From Pseudovibrio ascidiaceicola (GTDB lineage Bacteria > Pseudomonadota > Alphaproteobacteria > Rhizobiales > Stappiaceae), in contig NZ_FOSK01000017.1 of assembly GCF_900114245.1 (NCBI RefSeq), forward strand, positions 40,538 to 104,537: DNA of 64,000 nucleotides. Direction: 5' to 3'. The notes beneath the pieces are model-generated. The model saw only the letters and a list, made by a program, of their open reading frames with translations. It did not search any database and was not told where the DNA came from. The position numbers and the translations under genes are program-made. Below, piece by piece: positions 46,815 through 55,809 of the stretch; position 1 is the first letter of the stretch; every line of letters begins with the position of its first letter.

Positions 46815-47977
46815 TATTTGGTTTCCTGGAAGAGCTCACGACCAATCAGCATACGGCGAATTTCAGATGTGCCTGCGCCGATTTCATAGAGTTTCGCGTC
46901 ACGCAGCAGGCGACCGGTTGGGTATTCGTTGATGTAACCGTTACCGCCGAGGGACTGGATTGCTTCCAACGCCAGTTTGGTTGCGTTTTCTGCGGAATAG
47001 AGGATGCAGCCAGCGGAGTCCTTACGGGTGGTTTCGCCGCGGTCACACGCATTTGCGACGGCGTACACGTAGGAACGGGAGGCGTTCATCAGGGTGTACA
47101 TGTCTGCGATTTTGCCCTGCATCAGCTGGAATTCACCGATGGCTTTGCCGAACTGTTTGCGCTCGTGGATGTAAGGAACCACAATGTCCATAGCTGCTGC
47201 CATGATGCCCAGTGGACCACCGGAAAGGACAACGCGCTCGTAGTCCAGACCGGACATCAGCACGTTTACACCGCGGCCTTCTTCACCGAGGACGTTCTCA
47301 TATGGGACTTCGCAGTCTTCAAAGACCAGCTCACACGTGTTGGAGCCGCGCATGCCGAGTTTGTCCAGCTTTTGCGCTGTAGAGAAGCCCTTCATGCCTT
47401 TTTCGATGATGAAAGCTGTCATGCCTTTGGGGCCAGCATCTGGATCAGTCTTTGCGTAGACCACCAGAGTGGAGGCGTCAGGGCCGTTTGTGATCCACAT
47501 TTTGTTGCCATTGAGCACGTAGCGGTCATTACGCTTTTCAGCGCGCAGCTTCATGGAAACAACGTCAGAGCCTGCGCCCGGCTCAGACATGGCTAGAGAG
47601 CCCACATGCTCACCGGAGCAGAGCTTTGGCAGGTATTTGGACTTCTGCTCAGGGGTGCCGTGGCGGTTGATCTGGTTCACACACAGGTTGGAGTGTGCTC
47701 CGTAGGAGAGGCCAACAGATGCGGAGGCGCGGGAGATTTCCTCAACCGCAACAACGTGGGCGAGATAGCCCATGCCGGTTCCGCCGTATTCCGGGTCAGC
47801 TGTCATGCCAAGCACGCCAAGGTCACCCATCTCTTTCCAGAGATCATTGGGGAACTCGTTGGTCTCGTCGATCTCAGCGGCGCGCGGTGCGAGCTTGTCT
47901 TGTGCCCACCGGCGAATGGTTTCGCGCAGAGCGTCAATATCTTCACCAAGACCAAAATTCATTACAGCGTCAAACAC
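46814..47977 (-). CDS. liuA: Isovaleryl-CoA dehydrogenase
   Basis: A 387-residue acyl-CoA dehydrogenase. The FAD segment [16 protein letters not shown], the C-terminal [23 protein letters not shown], and the Glu in [14 protein letters not shown], where isovaleryl-CoA dehydrogenases carry their catalytic base, are all present. It oxidises isovaleryl-CoA to 3-methylcrotonyl-CoA. The start is GTG 47977, 6 nt after AGGAGGA. It is the first gene of the operon, with a palindromic operator just upstream. Confidence 0.94.
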   Translation of the reverse strand: MFDAVMNFGLGEDIDALRETIRRWAQDKLAPRAAEIDETNEFPNDLWKEMGDLGVLGMTADPEYGGTGMGYLAHVVAVEEISRASASVGLSYGAHSNLCVNQINRHGTPEQKSKYLPKLCSGEHVGSLAMSEPGAGSDVVSMKLRAEKRNDRYVLNGNKMWITNGPDASTLVVYAKTDPDAGPKGMTAFIIEKGMKGFSTAQKLDKLGMRGSNTCELVFEDCEVPYENVLGEEGRGVNVLMSGLDYERVVLSGGPLGIMAAAMDIVVPYIHERKQFGKAIGEFQLMQGKIADMYTLMNASRSYVYAVANACDRGETTRKDSAGCILYSAENATKLALEAIQSLGGNGYINEYPTGRLLRDAKLYEIGAGTSEIRRMLIGRELFQETK

Positions 47978-48044
47978 GGCGCTTCCTCCTGCTACCGAAG
48001 CTCTGCGATCCACGCTCTTTAACGAGCTTCCCAGTGGATCGTAA

Positions 48045-48074
48045 ATTAATTAAACGAACGTTCGTTTGATTAAT
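48045..48074. promoter_or_regulatory. 30-bp palindromic operator between liuA and tetR
   Basis: The core AAACGAACGTTCGTTT is a perfect 16-bp palindrome. It extends to 30 bp with ATTAAT ends and a single mismatched pair. Such ACGAACGTTCGT-type sites are typical of TetR-family repressors. Its position fits control of the liu operon and of the regulator itself. Confidence 0.75.
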
Positions 48075-48210
48075 AGCAGGGGCTCAGCTACCATGCAATA
48101 ACCCTTAGGGCGCATTTCCTGTTGCGTATTCTTTCCCGAAAACTGCTAGGCATCGCTCGGGCATGCGCTGAAACATTGCGTCTCCTGATTGATTGGAAAA
48201 GGTTTAGACC

Positions 48211-48801
48211 GTGGCACGAACCAAAGGCTCCGTTGGCGCAGATACCAAAACTGCGATTTACGCAGCAGCGAAAAAGCTGATTGAAGCCAAGGGCTTTGAG
48301 GCGATGACGCTTCGCCAGCTTGCAGCTGAGGTGGGCGTGCAGCCGGGGTCAGTCTATCGCTATGTAGAGAGTAAGGACGAGCTGCTTCAGGCGCTGATGA
48401 ACCAGCATATGATCAGCTTGATTGAGAACTGGGAGAAGCTGGAGGGCAAGGGGGACGACCCGGTTTCCCGTCTCAAAGCGTTTGTTGCGTTTCACATTCG
48501 CTACCACATTGAACGCCGGGCGGACGTTGTGATTGCGAATCTGGAGCTGCGGTCTCTGGGGGAGGACTACCGTGCGGATGTTGTGACCAAACGCAGCCAG
48601 TATGAGGCCAATTTGCGGAACATTTTGTCCGACGGGGTTAGGGCAGAAGTGTTTCCTAAAGTGGATCAGGAAGTTGCCGCTTATGCGATCATTGCCATGC
48701 TGACCGGTGTTTGCTTCTGGTATCGTCCCGACGGACGTCTTAGTATCGATGAGATTATCGAGGTGCACCAGAAACTGGTGCTACAGGGCGTTGTGGGCTA
48801 G
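48211..48801 (+). CDS. TetR-family regulator, likely of the liu operon
   Basis: A 196-residue TetR-family repressor with an N-terminal helix-turn-helix (MTLRQLAAEVGVQPGSVYRYVESKDELL split over about residues 31-58) and a helical ligand domain. It is divergent from liuA with a TetR-type palindrome between. Likely ligand is an acyl-CoA intermediate of leucine breakdown. The GTG start is weakly supported by GGAAAAGG. Confidence 0.88.
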   Translation: MARTKGSVGADTKTAIYAAAKKLIEAKGFEAMTLRQLAAEVGVQPGSVYRYVESKDELLQALMNQHMISLIENWEKLEGKGDDPVSRLKAFVAFHIRYHIERRADVVIANLELRSLGEDYRADVVTKRSQYEANLRNILSDGVRAEVFPKVDQEVAAYAIIAMLTGVCFWYRPDGRLSIDEIIEVHQKLVLQGVVG

Positions 48802-48812
48802 GGGCTATTCCT

Positions 48813-49436
48813 GTGATTGATCTGATTAAGCTAATTGCAGCTCTTGGAGCGGGTTATCTGCTGGGCAGTATCAGTACGGCTGTGTTGGTTGGCAAAGCCT
48901 ATGGCAAGGATATCCGTGAGTATGGCAGCAAGTCTGCCGGACTTACCAATACACTGCGCGTGCTTGGCAAACCTGCTGCTCTGCTTGTTCTTGTAGGAGA
49001 TATCCTGAAAGGCATTGTTGCTTGTCTGGTGGGTCTGTATCTGGGTGTATACGCTGGTTCAGGTGTTACGGTGGACAGTGTGAGCATGTTGCTTGCCGGG
49101 GCTGGGGCGATAGTTGGCCACAACTGGCCGGTCTTTATCGGCTTCAGAGGCGGCAAAGGTGTGCTGACGGCTGCTGCTGTGCTGTTTATGCTGGATCCGA
49201 TTATCGCGCTAAGCTGCCTTGGGTCTTTTGTGCTCATTGTTGCTGCGACCCGCTATGTTTCTCTGGGTTCCATCTGCGCCGCGCTGCTGTTCACTGTGCT
49301 TTCCTTTATCCCGATGTTTGGTCACACAATCTACTTCCAGATCTTCGCACTGGCGATGGCATTCATCGTGGTTGCCAAGCACCGCGCGAATATCGGCAGA
49401 CTGCTCTCCGGTACTGAGAATAAACTGAGCTTCTAG
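48813..49436 (+). CDS. plsY: Acyl-phosphate:glycerol-3-phosphate acyltransferase
   Basis: A 207-residue five-helix membrane enzyme that makes lysophosphatidic acid from acyl-phosphate. The three PlsY motifs are present: GSISTAVLVGK with EYGSKSAGLTNTLRVLG, GHNWPVFIGFRGGKGV, and AKHRANIGRLLSGTENK. The more common GSGNIGATN is GSKSAGLTN here, a divergent form of the motif. It starts GTG, 11 bp after the TetR gene, and is probably co-transcribed with it. Confidence 0.88.
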   Translation: MIDLIKLIAALGAGYLLGSISTAVLVGKAYGKDIREYGSKSAGLTNTLRVLGKPAALLVLVGDILKGIVACLVGLYLGVYAGSGVTVDSVSMLLAGAGAIVGHNWPVFIGFRGGKGVLTAAAVLFMLDPIIALSCLGSFVLIVAATRYVSLGSICAALLFTVLSFIPMFGHTIYFQIFALAMAFIVVAKHRANIGRLLSGTENKLSF

Positions 49437-49606
49437 ATTTTTTCTCCCTAATATCGGGTATTTATAGCCAGCTGAGTTTAGACTTATACTTTCCGCATAA
49501 TCTGTTCAATCTTTACTCAAAATCTGTCTTGTCATTGCTTGCGTTGGTCGTCTGCAACTTACGTTTAGCAGTTTGCTAAGCAAACAATACCATACTGGAG
49601 AATGTG

Positions 49607-49885
49607 ATGTCAGCTTTGTTAAAAGAGAAACATGAAGTGATGCCTTCTCAATCGACGTATGGCTATGGATACAATAGACAGAAAAGCTCTCTTGAAGTCG
49701 CATTAGATCGAGTAAGCTTTGGTACTCTAGCGAAACATTATGGTGTTGATGGGGCTAAGGCTAATGCTGTAAAACAGGCGATTAAATACATTCTGTCCGA
49801 GATTTCTGAGGCTGATGACCTGGCAATGTTGCGGCTGCAGGAAGCAGGCTATGAAGAAGGTCTTGCAAAAGCAATTGTGAGTTAA
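49607..49885 (+). CDS. Small soluble protein, unknown function
   Basis: A 92-residue protein. The C-terminal half is predicted helical (GAKANAVKQAIKYILSEI). The N-terminus carries a Tyr/Gly-rich segment (YGYGYN). No family was recognised. ATG 49607 follows CTGGAG at good spacing. It lies 41 bp before the next small membrane-protein gene and is likely co-transcribed with it. Confidence 0.55.
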   Translation: MSALLKEKHEVMPSQSTYGYGYNRQKSSLEVALDRVSFGTLAKHYGVDGAKANAVKQAIKYILSEISEADDLAMLRLQEAGYEEGLAKAIVS

Positions 49886-49926
49886 ATAAAGCTGGAAATG
49901 GCACTTTAAGTACGTGAGACGATCCT

Positions 49927-50319
49927 ATGTCAGTGCAAGATGCTTCGTCCTATGAAAACGACTTGAAGTTTGTAGAAGCGGCTTTCTCAGGATTGAAAAA
50001 TCAATCTCTGCAAGACTCAGTTGAGGAATACAAGAACGAAACTCATCGAACTCCGCGATTTAGCTATACTGAAAATTCTTACGAACATGCCTCCAAGAAT
50101 ACAGCAATTATGATTGCTTATGGCTTGGCTGGATTAATTGGTCTGGTCTGCACCTTTTGGATACTCGTTCACTCGGGGATCTTATCTCTAGGCCATTTCC
50201 CCTCTGAGCAGTTTGATACTGTAGTTGAGAGGGTCATAACTGTGCTCTCAGGCTTCCTTACTTTTATTTTTGGCTATCTATTTAATCAGAAGCTGGAAGA
50301 AAAGAATCATCAAAAATAG
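49927..50319 (+). CDS. Small membrane protein with soluble N-terminal region
   Basis: A 130-residue protein. Residues 1-55 are polar and helical (LKFVEAAFSGLKNQSLQDSV). Two membrane segments follow (about 60-82 and 98-119), ending in a basic tail (FNQKLEEKNHQK). No family was recognised. It is convergent with the Lrp-type regulator. Confidence 0.55.
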   Translation: MSVQDASSYENDLKFVEAAFSGLKNQSLQDSVEEYKNETHRTPRFSYTENSYEHASKNTAIMIAYGLAGLIGLVCTFWILVHSGILSLGHFPSEQFDTVVERVITVLSGFLTFIFGYLFNQKLEEKNHQK

Positions 50320-50322
50320 TTA

Positions 50323-50778
50323 TCACCGTAGCGGAACCATCCTGTTCTTAATTGGAGAAGCCTTCACAATTGATGTGTTGGTCATTGCTTTTTCGTGGAG
50401 AGGGTCGAGCAGGTCGTCGAGTTCGCTGACGTCTTTTAGGTAGATGCGGGTGACGAAGCAGTCTTCTCCGGTGACTTTATCGCAGGAGGTGAAGCGGGGT
50501 TCGTTTAGGATGAGCTGTTCCACCACATGCAGATTGCCAGGGCTTGGTTTGACGCGCACGATTGCTTCCAGGCTATAGCCGAGTGCCTTGGGATTTATCT
50601 CGACCGTAAAGCCTGTGATGATGCCGTCCTGCTCCAGCTTACGAACACGCTCTGTGGTGCTGGGGGCGGAGAGGCCGATGCGGCCCGCCAGCTCGCTGAT
50701 GGAGATGCGGGCGTCGCGCTCCAGAATCTCTAGGATTTTACAGGCAGTTTCGTCCAGTTGTTTTATCTCTTTAGGCAC
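50323..50778 (-). CDS. Lrp/AsnC-family regulator
   Basis: A 151-residue regulator: N-terminal helix-turn-helix (ISELAGRIGLSAPSTTERVRKL) and C-terminal RAM/AsnC ligand domain (YSLEAIVRVKPSP). It is divergent from the PhzF-type gene across about 115 bp, so it may control that gene. The ligand is probably an amino acid. Confidence 0.9.
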   Translation of the reverse strand: MPKEIKQLDETACKILEILERDARISISELAGRIGLSAPSTTERVRKLEQDGIITGFTVEINPKALGYSLEAIVRVKPSPGNLHVVEQLILNEPRFTSCDKVTGEDCFVTRIYLKDVSELDDLLDPLHEKAMTNTSIVKASPIKNRMVPLR

Positions 50779-50892
50779 TTCTGTTAACTCGCTTTAAAAT
50801 GTGAGGGCATTTCGTGCAATTTGCCTTTCTTTCTCTATATAGCATGAGGCCATTGCTGGCTATTTTTTCAGTCATGACGATTGGAGGTTCTC

Positions 50893-51744
50893 ATGCAGAC
50901 AGATCTTTTAGCGCTTCAACATATCTCGGCATTTTCTCATGGAGACGAAGGTGGTAACCCAGCAGGTGTGCTGGTGGGTGAGACGATGCTTCCTGATGCG
51001 CAGATGCAGTCTATTGCGGCTGATCTTGGGTATTCCGAGACCGTGTTTGCGGTACCTCTTGCTGATAAAGGTGGGTATCGGGTGCGGTATTTTTCGCCAG
51101 AAAATGAAGTGCCGTTTTGTGGGCATGCGACGATCGCGCTGGGCGCGGTTCTGGCTCAGCAGCAAGGCCGGAAAACACATCGCCTTGAGTTAAATGAAGC
51201 TGTGATCTCAGTGGAAAGCTGGCAGGAGAACGGGCAGCTGCAAGCCGCTCTGCAATCTCCGCAGACCAGGAGCGAAGCTCTGAGTGATGACGTGACAGCA
51301 CAGGTACTTGAGCTGTTTGGTTTAAGTGAGGATGATCTGGATCTTCGCATTCTGCCTGCGCGGGTGCATGGCGGTGCGGATCATTTGGTGCTTGCTTTGA
51401 CTGACAGGGCTAAGCTCGCAGATATGGCTTACGATCTGGAGGCAATGAAGCAGTTCATGCTTGGGCAGGGTCTTGTGACAATCATGCTGGTTCATGTTCG
51501 TGGGCCGCAAGAGTTTAATGTGCGCAATGCGTTTGCGTCAGCTGGTGTGTTTGAAGACCCGGCCACGGGTGCTGCTGCGGCGGCGTTTTCTGGTTACCTG
51601 CGTGATATCGATTGGGCACATGGTGGTGAGATCCAGATTGTCCAGGGCGAGGATATGGGTTTGAAATCGCTCATTTCGGCAAAAATCCCATCGGAGGCGG
51701 GCGCTTCTGTGCGCATTTCCGGCGCTGCACGGCGCCTGGTTTGA
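50893..51744 (+). CDS. PhzF-family isomerase/epimerase
   Basis: A 283-residue protein of the PhzF/diaminopimelate-epimerase-like fold. The typical N-terminal GNPAGVLV, ETVFA, FSPENEVPFCGHATIA and C-terminal DPATGAAAAAFSGYLRD segments are present. The single conserved Glu of PhzF in SETVF is present. Most such proteins have no known substrate; phenazine synthesis genes are absent here. ATG 50893 follows TTGGAGG. Confidence 0.88.
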   Translation: MQTDLLALQHISAFSHGDEGGNPAGVLVGETMLPDAQMQSIAADLGYSETVFAVPLADKGGYRVRYFSPENEVPFCGHATIALGAVLAQQQGRKTHRLELNEAVISVESWQENGQLQAALQSPQTRSEALSDDVTAQVLELFGLSEDDLDLRILPARVHGGADHLVLALTDRAKLADMAYDLEAMKQFMLGQGLVTIMLVHVRGPQEFNVRNAFASAGVFEDPATGAAAAAFSGYLRDIDWAHGGEIQIVQGEDMGLKSLISAKIPSEAGASVRISGAARRLV

Positions 51745-51772
51745 CGCTTTCATTGATTGAGTTGGAATTTTC

Positions 51773-51802
51773 AGCCCGAGGCAGATTTGTCTCGGGCTTC
51801 TT
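51773..51802. terminator. Terminator between convergent phzF-like and osmC-like genes
   Basis: AGCCCGAG and CTCGGGCT form a perfect 8-bp stem around a 10-nt loop, with TTCTT after it on the plus strand. Confidence 0.7.
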
Positions 51803-51813
51803 ACTGGAAGAAG

Positions 51814-52224
51814 CTAGATGAGCGCGAAGCTAATCTCTGCGTTTAGCGTGTTGGACACGGTGCAGATCTCTTTGGCGGCTTTGATCAGAGCCTCTGCTCT
51901 TTCGCGGTCCTTAAACTCTGGGAGAGCGAATTCCAGATGGAAGCTGCCAAAGCGGTGAGGCAGCGTGGATGCTTTTTCAGCGTTTACGGTGATGTAGACA
52001 TTGCCGAGTGAGACCTTCTGCTGCTTGGCCACCATTTCCAAAGAAATTGCCATGCAAGACCCAAGTGCGGACATGATCAGGTCTGATGGGGCGGAGAACT
52101 CATCGGAGTCTCCGTAGCCTGCCGAGTATTGATGGCCGAACTCATTGGTCACCCAGAACTGTCCATACTCATGAGAGGCGACCGTCAGTGGGCCATAGGA
52201 CTTGGGCTTCATTTTAATCGGCAT
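51814..52224 (-). CDS. OsmC-family peroxidase-like protein
   Basis: A 136-residue OsmC/Ohr-type protein that reduces organic hydroperoxides through two cysteines, seen in ALGSCMAISLEM and EICTVSNTL. The length and spacing match the YhfA/OsmC group. No linked regulator such as OhrR. It may have a broader role in oxidative stress. Confidence 0.85.
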   Translation of the reverse strand: MPIKMKPKSYGPLTVASHEYGQFWVTNEFGHQYSAGYGDSDEFSAPSDLIMSALGSCMAISLEMVAKQQKVSLGNVYITVNAEKASTLPHRFGSFHLEFALPEFKDRERAEALIKAAKEICTVSNTLNAEISFALI

Positions 52225-52459
52225 ATTTATGTCTCAAACATTCTCGGAGATTGTTGTTGCTGCGACATGTATACGAGCAAGCCCAGCCTTACGTAAATAT
52301 CGGGCAGGGATGAAAAAACCAACGGTGTTCACTCGTTGGTTATTGGGCTTGCTCTACTGGTATATGTTGTAAACACAATGTGGGCGGGGTGAAGCACATG
52401 ATGCTGCAGCATTGGTGTGCTTTTGATGACGGAATTGATTGGCGAGTTTGGCAGGTAGA

Positions 52460-53164
52460 ATGATGGCAACGAATGAGACTGAAAACCTGCTTGCGCTGCT
52501 GGTAGAAGATGACCTGGATTTGGCCGGAACGATTGCTGATGTGTTGAAAATCCACGGTATTAGCTGCGATCACGCTTACAATGGTGAGGCGGGTCTAGAA
52601 TTTGCGCGGCAGGGATATTTTGACGTTATCATTCTGGATCTGACGTTGCCTAAGATGGATGGTCTTACTGTTTGTGAAACGTTGCGCCGGGAAGGCATTG
52701 ACCGCCCTGTTTTGATGCTGACTGCACGGGATGAACTTTCTGACAAATTGGCTGGATTTGAAGCCGGAACGGACGACTATCTGGTCAAACCCTTTGCGTT
52801 TGAGGAGCTGGTTGTGAGGCTGCGGGCGCTTTCCGGGCGGCGGAGTGCGAAGGCGAAGATATTTGAAGTTGCTGACTTACAGGTGGATTTTGCACGGAAC
52901 ATCGCGAAGCGCGGAGACCGTGTTTTGCGTCTCTCGCCGACGGCCTGGAAGATCCTGGGAATTCTAAGCAAGCATAGCCCAGCATCAGTGAGCCGGGAGC
53001 AGTTAGAGCGTGGGTTGTGGGGGGATGAACCGCCGGAGAGTAACAGCCTGAATGTGCATTTGTACAAACTTCGCCAGCAAATCCAACGGGCTGCAGAGAC
53101 TGAGGTGATCTGCCGTGATGCTAACGGAGGATACAGCCTGAGGGAGAAGATAGATGGTGAGTAA
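52460..53164 (+). CDS. OmpR-family response regulator
   Basis: A 234-residue response regulator: receiver domain with acidic pocket (VEDD, 15-18), phosphoacceptor D60 (VIILDLTLP) and Lys in YLVKPF, then a winged-helix DNA-binding domain (GDEPPESNSLNVHLYKLRQQI). The start is ATG 52460 or 52463; the upstream TTG is less likely. It overlaps the kinase gene by 11 bp. Targets unknown. Confidence 0.92.
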   Translation: MMATNETENLLALLVEDDLDLAGTIADVLKIHGISCDHAYNGEAGLEFARQGYFDVIILDLTLPKMDGLTVCETLRREGIDRPVLMLTARDELSDKLAGFEAGTDDYLVKPFAFEELVVRLRALSGRRSAKAKIFEVADLQVDFARNIAKRGDRVLRLSPTAWKILGILSKHSPASVSREQLERGLWGDEPPESNSLNVHLYKLRQQIQRAAETEVICRDANGGYSLREKIDGE

Positions 53165-54476
53165 GAAAGTAGCCAGAGTGCGCGGGCGTAGCATATTTCG
53201 CGAACTTGGTATCGCTTTCTTTCTTGGCGTTATTCTGCTGTTGCTGGTCTACACGCTTTTGCTGCCAATCTTCTTTGTGGCTGGCTCAGATGAGAGCATC
53301 ATCTACCTGCTAGATGATCTGGGGCAAAGTTATGAAGAGGCTGTGCAGGCAAATCCTGATGCTCCGCTGCCAGAGACTTACCTGATCCAGAGTGCCTTTT
53401 CGCTTGAAGCGTTGCCTGCTGAAGCGTCTCGTCGTTTTAAGGATGAGACACTGGAGCCGCTGGAGCTTTATTACGATGATGAAGATCGAGGTTGCGATGC
53501 CGAGGGAAATTGCAAGGAGACCTATTACCTCTATCTGTACATCTACCCGCTGAAAGATGGTCGCAATCTCTACATTACGCTTGAGAGTACAGAAGAGTAT
53601 ACGGAGGATTCTGAAGATGATCAGGTGGTCCTTCTTGCGTTTGCCATCGTGGGGATTGTCAACCTGCTTGCGACCTTTGTGAGTGCGCGTATTTTATCGA
53701 AGCGGCTGATCCGACCTATCCAAAATCTGGAGAACTGGGCGCAATCACTGAATGCTGAGAATGTGGGTGAAACACCTCCCAACTTCAGGTTTCGTGAACT
53801 GAACAATCTTGCGCTGAAACTCACAGATACCGTTTCCCGGATCTCTGAGTTTGTTGAACGTGAGCAGACGTTTCTGCGCTATGCGAGCCATGAGCTGCGG
53901 ACACCGATTACAGTGATTGCAGGCAATATTGCACTCCTGAAAAGTCAGGAAAGCGGCTCTGACGACACAGTGCCCGTGGAGCGTATTCAACGGGCTAACC
54001 TGAACATGCGCATTATCGTAGAGACTTTGCTTTGGTTGGGCAGAGAGAGCTCCGCGCCACCACGAGTTGAGAAACTTGTGCCAGCGAAACTGATTATTGG
54101 GTGTATTGAAGAGCTGTCTTATCTGAAGGGGAATAAGCCGCTCACAGAACTACTGGATTTGAGTGAGGATGAAGCAGAGCTGCCTAAAGCGCCTTTGCTG
54201 ATCTTGTTTGGTAACCTGATCCGCAACGCGTTCCAGCATGCCCAGAAGGGTGAGATCAAAATTAGTTATCGAAATGGGGTTTTTGAGATTGAGAACCCTG
54301 TCTCAGCTGGCAGTAAAGCGGATGCTGCCTCTGTTTATGAAGAAAGCTTCGGCTTTGGGCTTTCACTTTGCGAGCGTATAGCGCGACGGATGGGCTGGGA
54401 TTTTACTCTTGAGGAGCAGAAGGATGCCATCATCACGCGTCTGGTTCTGAGACCTGCTGATGCAGATAGTAAGTAG
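53154..54476 (+). CDS. Membrane sensor histidine kinase
   Basis: A 440-residue HK: TM1 about 18-43, periplasmic domain about 44-157, TM2 about 158-178, HAMP, DHp with phospho-H246 (YASHELRTPITVI), and a C-terminal ATPase domain (NLIRNAFQHAQKGE, FGFGLSLCERIA). The periplasmic domain is very acidic near 104-157 and holds C114 and C120, six residues apart. This resembles acidic cation-binding sensors such as PhoQ, but no known family was recognised. It partners the regulator just upstream. Confidence 0.9.
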   Translation: MVSKKVARVRGRSIFRELGIAFFLGVILLLLVYTLLLPIFFVAGSDESIIYLLDDLGQSYEEAVQANPDAPLPETYLIQSAFSLEALPAEASRRFKDETLEPLELYYDDEDRGCDAEGNCKETYYLYLYIYPLKDGRNLYITLESTEEYTEDSEDDQVVLLAFAIVGIVNLLATFVSARILSKRLIRPIQNLENWAQSLNAENVGETPPNFRFRELNNLALKLTDTVSRISEFVEREQTFLRYASHELRTPITVIAGNIALLKSQESGSDDTVPVERIQRANLNMRIIVETLLWLGRESSAPPRVEKLVPAKLIIGCIEELSYLKGNKPLTELLDLSEDEAELPKAPLLILFGNLIRNAFQHAQKGEIKISYRNGVFEIENPVSAGSKADAASVYEESFGFGLSLCERIARRMGWDFTLEEQKDAIITRLVLRPADADSK

Positions 54477-54663
54477 TTTAAATTGCTTGTATTCGTCATG
54501 AATAAATAAAAATATTTAAGGATATTTCTAGGGTGGTTCTAGTTTGAGTTTTGAAATTATAGCGTCTCAAAGAAAATATTCTTCAGTTTTATTGATATCT
54601 GGAAATTTTACTATTTAATTTACGTAGAGACATAAGAGGTGTTTGTCCGATTCGGGTGGGGTG
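54477..54663. other. AT-rich promoter region upstream of the LuxR pair
   Basis: 187 bp, strongly AT-rich, no gene. It should hold the promoter of the two LuxR genes. Confidence 0.4.
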
Positions 54664-55809
54664 ATGCAGAGCGTACACGATGAAATGGTCCAGCGACTTT
54701 ATGCCAATATCGCTCTTGGTGAGGATATTGGGCAGGCGTTTGAGCCAATGGCGTCGTCTTTTCGCGAGACCATGCTCTGTTACAAGATCGTCTCGCTTAA
54801 TTCACTCGAGTATCATCACATGGCCTTCCTCAACACCAAAGAGGATATGGAAGCGAAAATACTTGCTGCGGGGCAGAGCAATCCATTACCCAGATTTGCG
54901 AAATTTGCTCCATTGAATGGCTTGATACATACAGAGGATTTTATCAGCCAAGATGAAGTTCGAGATACTGACTTTTTTGACAAAGTCTTCAGCGATTACG
55001 GAGTGTTTGACCGCGTGCGCGGCTTTATGATCCATCGTCAGGGGATGGACGCGGCTATGGTTTCGGTAGCGGTGCAATCTGATTTTGGCGGACCTGATGC
55101 AGTACAGCTCGATCACACTCTTGAAACTGTCAGGCCTCATTTTCAAAATGCGTTTTCGGTGGCGCTACATCTGGAACAAAGACGTGGTCTGACAGATGCT
55201 TACTCCTTCTGGCTGGATCGTATTCCAAGTGCGGCGTTTATTCTGGATCAAGGGCATCATGTTGCTTTTGCCAACAAGCAGGCAGAAGTGTTTTTCGGTT
55301 CCAGCCAGAGCTTCTTTATTGATCGTCGTGGAGAAGTTTCTTCACGCCATAACGCACATCGCAAGTTGTTTGAGGATGCTATTGTGCAGTGTCGGACCTC
55401 AGGCAAACCCCTTGGGCCGCTGGTCCTGACTGGTGAGGCAGCGCCCAATCCGTTCTTTGTTGTGATGCCAATAAATGTGCTCTCAGAAACACCTGTTTAT
55501 CTGGCTCCTTTTGTACGCGGGCCGCAGCCGCTTCTTTGCATGATAATGGATCCGGGGGATCAACCCTTGGCGGAACTGGAGAACCTTCAGCACTATTTCG
55601 GAGTTTCTAAACGTGAGGCTGAGTTACTCCAGTATCTGGTTCGTGGGGCTTCGGTAGGTGAGACCTCTCATGCACTGGAGATCAGCTACAATACTGCACG
55701 CAATCATATGGCGCGTATTGCCGACAAGGTTTCAGTAAATTCTCAAAGTGAGTTGGTTCGGCTTGCAAGTGATCTTGCTGCGAGAGTGCCGCGACAGAGG
55801 GTGAGATGA
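54664..55809 (+). CDS. LuxR-family regulator, first of a tandem pair
   Basis: A 381-residue regulator. The N-terminal about 300 residues contain a conserved block shared with the next gene (FDRVRGFMIHRQGMDAAM) and a PAS-like region (WLDRIPSAAFILDQGHHVAFAN). The C-terminal LuxR helix-turn-helix is VSKREAELLQYLVRGASVGETSHALEIS split, with ISYNTARNHMARI as the recognition helix. ATG 54664 is preferred to the TTG at 54643 since it aligns with the start of the paralog. No acyl-homoserine-lactone domain was recognised. Confidence 0.85.
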   Translation: MQSVHDEMVQRLYANIALGEDIGQAFEPMASSFRETMLCYKIVSLNSLEYHHMAFLNTKEDMEAKILAAGQSNPLPRFAKFAPLNGLIHTEDFISQDEVRDTDFFDKVFSDYGVFDRVRGFMIHRQGMDAAMVSVAVQSDFGGPDAVQLDHTLETVRPHFQNAFSVALHLEQRRGLTDAYSFWLDRIPSAAFILDQGHHVAFANKQAEVFFGSSQSFFIDRRGEVSSRHNAHRKLFEDAIVQCRTSGKPLGPLVLTGEAAPNPFFVVMPINVLSETPVYLAPFVRGPQPLLCMIMDPGDQPLAELENLQHYFGVSKREAELLQYLVRGASVGETSHALEISYNTARNHMARIADKVSVNSQSELVRLASDLAARVPRQRVR

